Position numbers and translations under genes: made by a program. DNA of 64,000 nucleotides, taken from NCBI GenBank assembly GCA_026874595.1, contig CM049308.1, positions 96,770,624 through 96,834,623 of the forward strand. Direction: 5' to 3'. Shown here piece after piece: positions 59,565 to 64,000 of the stretch. Every line of letters starts with the position of its first letter. Position 1 is the first letter of the stretch. The notes under the pieces are model-generated. The model did not search any database. It was not told where the DNA came from and saw only the letters and a list, made by a program, of their open reading frames with translations. The DNA comes from Sipunculus nudus (Eukaryota; Annelida; Sipuncula; Golfingiida; Sipunculidae).

Positions 59565-59934
59565 TAGCTCAGCTGACTATAAGTCATCTGAGCTATAGTC
59601 GTGGTCCATTGTCCGTCGTCCGTCCGTCTGTCTGTCCGTCCGTCCGTCCGTCCGTAGATGTGGCACGTTTTGAAACCGTAAGACCTAGGAATCCAAAATT
59701 CAGCATAATGTTAGATGTCCCCAAGATCTCCTACCAAGCCAAAAACTGGGTCTTTGCGACTTCATTCCTTTGAGAAATTAAGGAAAAACCTTAATTTTTT
59801 ATTAAAAACCTATTTTCACACTTTAGGACTGCCTAATATCAAAACCACTCATCTGTTTTTCCTCATATTTCCTTTAAATAATCCTCTATATAATTCCTAT
59901 GTACATGCCAGAAATTAGGTCTGTATTATTTAAT
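59565..59934 (+). mobile_element. Family A element (A15), left part
   Basis: Full head hairpin and CCGTCCGT run. The junctions are clean: CTGTTTT before 59565 and TCTTCATATCAGTC after 63908 rebuild the sequence at 35565-35585. Interrupted at 59935 by a complete family B element. Confidence 0.8.
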
Positions 59935-59980
59935 TGTATCCGCCAAAACAGAGTTTTGCGGATACTATGTTTTCAGCTGG

Positions 59981-60020
<40 letters not shown>

Positions 60021-61661
60021 GTAGGTGTCCGGAGAACTCCTCCGTAACCGCTGGGCGGAATTTTCCGAAACCCGGGATTATGTTCGGGTCACATGTGAAC
60101 TGCTGCGCCCCGATTTTCTTTTGACCTCTGACCTTTCCTCTGCGCTCTGCGTCCGTTTGTGCGTCTGTTTCCACACATAAACCCACATATCTCGGGAACC
60201 GTTTGACCGATCAGGAAAATTTTTTTGCACAAATGTAGCCCTCGGAGAGCTTTATAACATACACCAAAAATGGTGGCGCCACCTGCAACCATGTTTGCAC
60301 AGTGTCCATCTGTTCGTCTGCCTTGGGTTAAAATCACTCATATCTCTGCAGTGACTTAACTAATTCACCTGAAATTCGGCATGCGCAAACATCCTGGATA
60401 GCTTTTCTGATTTTATGACAGGTGGCGCCACCTACATTCACGTTGACGCTGCAGACATCCAAGCTCATATCTCGGGAACCGTTTGACCGATCAGGAAAAT
60501 TCTTTTGCACAAATGTAGCCCTTGGAGAGCTTTATAACATACACCAAAAATGGTGGCGCCACCTGCAACCATGTTTGCACAGTGTCCATCTGTTCGTCTG
60601 CCTTGGGTTAAAATCACTCATATCTCTGCAGTGACTTGACTAATTCACCTGAAATTTGGCATGCGTATACATCCTGGATAGCTTATCTGATTTTATGACA
60701 GGTGGCGCCACCTACATTCACGTTTACGCTGCAGACATCCAAGCTCATATCTCGGGAACCGTTTGACCGATCAGGAAAATTCTTTTGCACAAATGTAGCC
60801 CTTGGAGAGCTTTATAACATACACCAAAAATGGTGCCACTACCTGCAACCATGTTTGTACAGTGTCCATCTGTTTGTCTGCCTTGGGTTAAAATCACTCA
60901 TATCTCTGCAGTGACTTGACTAATTCACCTGAAATTTGGCATGCGTATACATCCTGGATAGCTTTTCTGATTTTATGACAGGTGGCGCCACCTACATTCA
61001 TGTTTACGCTGCAGACATCCAAGCTCATATCTCAGGAACCGTTTGATTGATCAGGAAAATTTTTTTGCACAAATGTAGCCCTTGGAGAGCTTTATAACAT
61101 ACACCAAAAATGGTGGCGCCACCTGCAACCATGTTTGCACAGTGTCCATCTGTTCGTCTGCCTTGGGTTAAAATCACTCATATCTCTGCAGTGACTTGAC
61201 TAATTCACCTGAAATTTGGCATGCGTATACATCCTGGATAGCTTATCTGATTTTATGACAGGTGGCGCCACCTACAATCAAGTTTACGCTGCAGACATCC
61301 AAGCTCATATCTAGGGAACAGTTTGACCAATTGGGCCAAAATTTTGCATGTGTATAGTTCTCACAAAGCTCTTTATCATACGCTAAACTGGTGGCGCCAC
61401 CTGCAACCCTTTTTTGCACAGCGTCGATCTGTTTGTCTGCCAAGGGCAAAAATCACTCATATACAATATAGTGGTTTGACTTATCTGCCTTAAATTTTGC
61501 ATATGTATACAACTTGGACGGCTTTCTGGGTTTTTTGGTAGGTAGCGCAACCTACATACACAATTTGGCTGCAGACATCCATGCTGATATGCAACACTTC
61601 ACCCGTTCCACTCTGATTTAGGCGGATACAAGTAGTCGCTTGTCGACTACCCGTATTCTAG
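59935..61661 (+). mobile_element. Family B element (HINE-like), complete, 1.7 kb
   Basis: 5' hairpin: GTATCCGC ... GCGGATAC with inner AAAAC/GTTTT and loop AGA. Near the 3' end GCGGATAC repeats the arm inverted; then a perfect 7-bp hairpin (GTAGTCG, loop CTTGT, CGACTAC; 61632-61650) and CCGTATTCTAG. The interior has a (GCC)n run at 59984-60019 and tandem units of about 285 bp with GGTGGCGCCACC twice per unit. The flanks TTTAAT and TTTAAAAAAG rebuild the family A interior read at 9763-9780, so insertion was between T and T, without duplication. Confidence 0.82.
59984..60019. repeat. (GCC)n microsatellite
   Basis: About 12 GCC units in an otherwise AT-rich setting, near the start of the family B element. 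The glycine-run frame on the minus strand is an artefact. Confidence 0.97.
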
Positions 61662-63908
61662 TTTAAAAAAGTTATGGGCCCAAACATAATGCATTTTTTA
61701 AATAATCAGGAAAGAAATTTTATCACTTAACACAAAACTTTTTAAAGCTAAGCACTTTTTTTCCAGTAATATTACTTTTATTAATCAAAATTAAATTGTA
61801 TACCAAAAATTAGATCAAAATCTTTTAAATTTTTAAAAATATTAGCAAAAATAAAAAATTGGTACCTTAAATTTTGCCCAACTTTGACCATGGCACGTTT
61901 TTTTGCTGTAACTGCTGTGGATTTAATTTTCACAGCATGTTTTTGTTAGCATTTCAACTGTTAACACCAAAAATTTGAAACCAGTTGATCAAAAACTGTA
62001 GATTTTATTCTAGTTTTCAAGCACCATGTCACATATTGCTAGTGTTATGCAGTTTGCTAGAGCTCAGCTCCCGAGCTTCAGCTCTAAGTTCCTTAAATTT
62101 GGCATACAGTTAGATTTCTCCAAAATCCCATACCATGCCAAGAATTTGGTCACTAGGACTTAATTCCTTCGAGATATCAATGAAAAACTTAATTTTTCCA
62201 TTAAAAACCCAATGATACACTTTAAGACTGCCTAATATCAAAACCACTGATCTGACTTTGATCATATATAATATACATATTTTTCTATACATTCACTATG
62301 CACATGCCAGAAATGATGTCAGTATTGTGTATTTTTTTTAAGTTATGGGCCCAAACATAATGCACTTTGTAAAAAATCAAGAAATATATTTACCCCCCTA
62401 ACAAGGGCATTGCTGAAGCTAGAGATCTTTTTTGTCAGGGATGTAACATTATTTAATCAAGATTCAATTGAATACCCAAAATTAGTTCTGAATTTTTCAA
62501 ATTTTATAAGTTATTAGTATAAATATAAAATTAGTACCTTAAATTTTGCCCAACTGTGACCATGGCACGTTTGTTTCCCGTGAGCACTGTTGATATAATT
62601 TTCATATCATGCACACATAAGGATTTCAGCTTTTTAGTTTAGAAAGCTGAAAGAAATTTGCCAAATATTGTAGCTTTTATTAAGTTTTTTATGAGACCCT
62701 GTCAGACTTTGGCTCTCTCCAGCCCCTCTTGAGTCACCTGTATGTTGACCTTGTTGACCTTTCATCAAATTATGCACGCTTGAGGGGAGAATCCAGGCAG
62801 CTGATGGCCAGCCACAGTTGATCCAGGGGTTCAACCCAACTCATCTAGTAGTTTTAACCAACAACATAACAATAAACAATAAATTAATAAATTTTTATTG
62901 GTTTTTAATAACAAATTAAAGAAAAATAGAAAAGGAATTTGTTAGTTTATAATAACAGGAAATTAACTTGCAGTTACTGATGATATAAGAAACTTGTATC
63001 GATGGGTAGAATGTCACATATTCCAAATAACACCATGCAGTCACCTATGGCATTTTTCAGTTCATTTTTAATGATAAAGAAGTAAATCATATTATTCATT
63101 ACTAATCATTAAGGATTATATGAAGGAAATTAATGATAGACAAAGATGCAGTTGATAATATTAATCTAGATTCCTACTGTGTCTAGTGTGTACATTGATG
63201 TGAAATTAGTCCAAAATGAATTTTTTACAGTTATTTTTTAATATAAATAAAAGCCATAAAACCAGGTACTTATGATCATTATTTAAATGTGTGAATTTTG
63301 TATATTCTGGATTCTCAACATCATTGTTTGGTGAAAACTGAATAAATACCAGACATGGTGCGAATACTTTGTAATTGTATTAAAATACAAATATGATTAT
63401 GTACTCCATTATAAAATTTCTTGCATAAAGAATGGGAATTCAGGTAAAAATGAAAGTATATGAATACTTGTGCAAATACTTTCAAAATGTATTCATGAAT
63501 GCATTCATGAATATATTCTTTAATATTATTTTAATAATCATATCAATTATATTTCATTTTAAAAAATCATATGATTCTCTTATTATTTTTAATAAAAATT
63601 ATATTTGGGACAATATTTGTAATTTTTTTAATAAATAGTTAAACTCTTATATTATATGTTCTGCTTATAAGTTATATGGCCAAGTCAAAATCTGTGTGAC
63701 AGTAGTACTCCATTTGTTAATAAAATAAATGAAATCAATCCTCTTCCCTGTCTCCAAAGGTACTATCAAAATCATACATAAGCTAAACAACAACAACTCA
63801 TAATACAGCTTATATTTATTACCACACAAAACCAGCATGTGCCTCATTTCTAAATAATATTTTTTATCATATATAACAGCTGAGCGTCGTGACCCATAGG
63901 TCCCTTGT
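61662..63908 (+). mobile_element. Family A element (A15) resumed and ended
   Basis: Continues the A15 interior, uninterrupted, to the tail CAGCTGAGCGTCGTGACCC, CCTTGT. Without family B the element is 2.6 kb. It is the best copy for reading the empty sites of A6 (63040-63065) and A7 (63805-63820). Confidence 0.8.
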
Positions 63909-64000
63909 TCTTCATATCAGTCTTGTCACAGTATTAGTTTGCAATCATATATTTAGAACTTTACTATAACCAAGTAGGAGGGCCCCTTTCCTCTTAGCTT
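63909..64000 (+). repeat. AT-rich family A second half, continuing beyond the window
   Basis: TCTTCATATCAGTCTTGTC onward matches 35570-35665. It is the host of A15 and runs off the window end. Confidence 0.7.

Noticed and set aside
45898-64000. Downstream Akt exon with the PPF, turn and hydrophobic motifs
   Set aside because: No segment coding these motifs between splice borders was found; the interval is minisatellite and transposon DNA plus one short unassigned stretch.

Overview
The window is animal nuclear DNA, AT-rich and almost entirely non-coding. Five spliced exons with canonical AG/GT borders encode 230 contiguous residues of an AKT/PKB (RAC) serine/threonine kinase. The rest is large introns packed with interspersed and tandem repeats. 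The repeats (AGCTCAGCTGAC heads followed by GTCCGTCCGTC runs, AGGTCAAAGGTCAAGGTCAC modules, heads resembling GTATCCGCC hairpins) are of a kind I associate with bivalve and other lophotrochozoan genomes, so a mollusc is the best guess. This is inference; no species can be named.

Layout. 1-26005 is intron 5' of the first visible exon. It is mostly a nested stack of transposable elements: an outer family A element (1874-22373) holds a family C element (2555-5993) and a 15.5-kb insertion (6023-21489), which itself holds further family A elements, a tRNA-type SINE and a family E element. A family D element follows (23393-25391). Akt exons lie at 26006-26071, 29703-29894, 30209-30337, 37645-37859 and 45810-45897, covering the kinase domain from helix C to the start of the AGC C-tail. 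The PH domain, the glycine loop and catalytic lysine, and the C-terminal hydrophobic motif are not in the window. Introns between them carry a 61-bp minisatellite (26312-29450), a 70-bp minisatellite made from the 3' end of the exon at 37645 plus its splice donor (37862-39862), a family C element with a nested family B copy (39863-42573), and a 2.9-kb Mutator-like element with a perfect 9-bp target duplication (42579-45503). Downstream of the last exon are a 60-63-bp minisatellite split by a deleted LTR retrotransposon (46141-48750), a 50-bp minisatellite (48751-51391), and a second field of nested elements to the end of the window.

The main unexpected result is that five repeat families with unrelated terminal sequences (A, B, C, D, E) share one architecture: in four of them a terminal 5' hairpin, then a short copy of its arm inverted near the 3' end, a 3' hairpin, tandem repeats inside, and (where an empty site can be read in this same window) insertion without target duplication, usually between T and T. 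This matches the non-autonomous Helentron/Helitron2 type (HINE) of rolling-circle elements. Several carry arrays of motifs resembling nuclear-receptor (RXR DR1, ERR/FTZ-F1) or CTCF sites. No transposase, Rep/helicase or reverse transcriptase reading frame was found.
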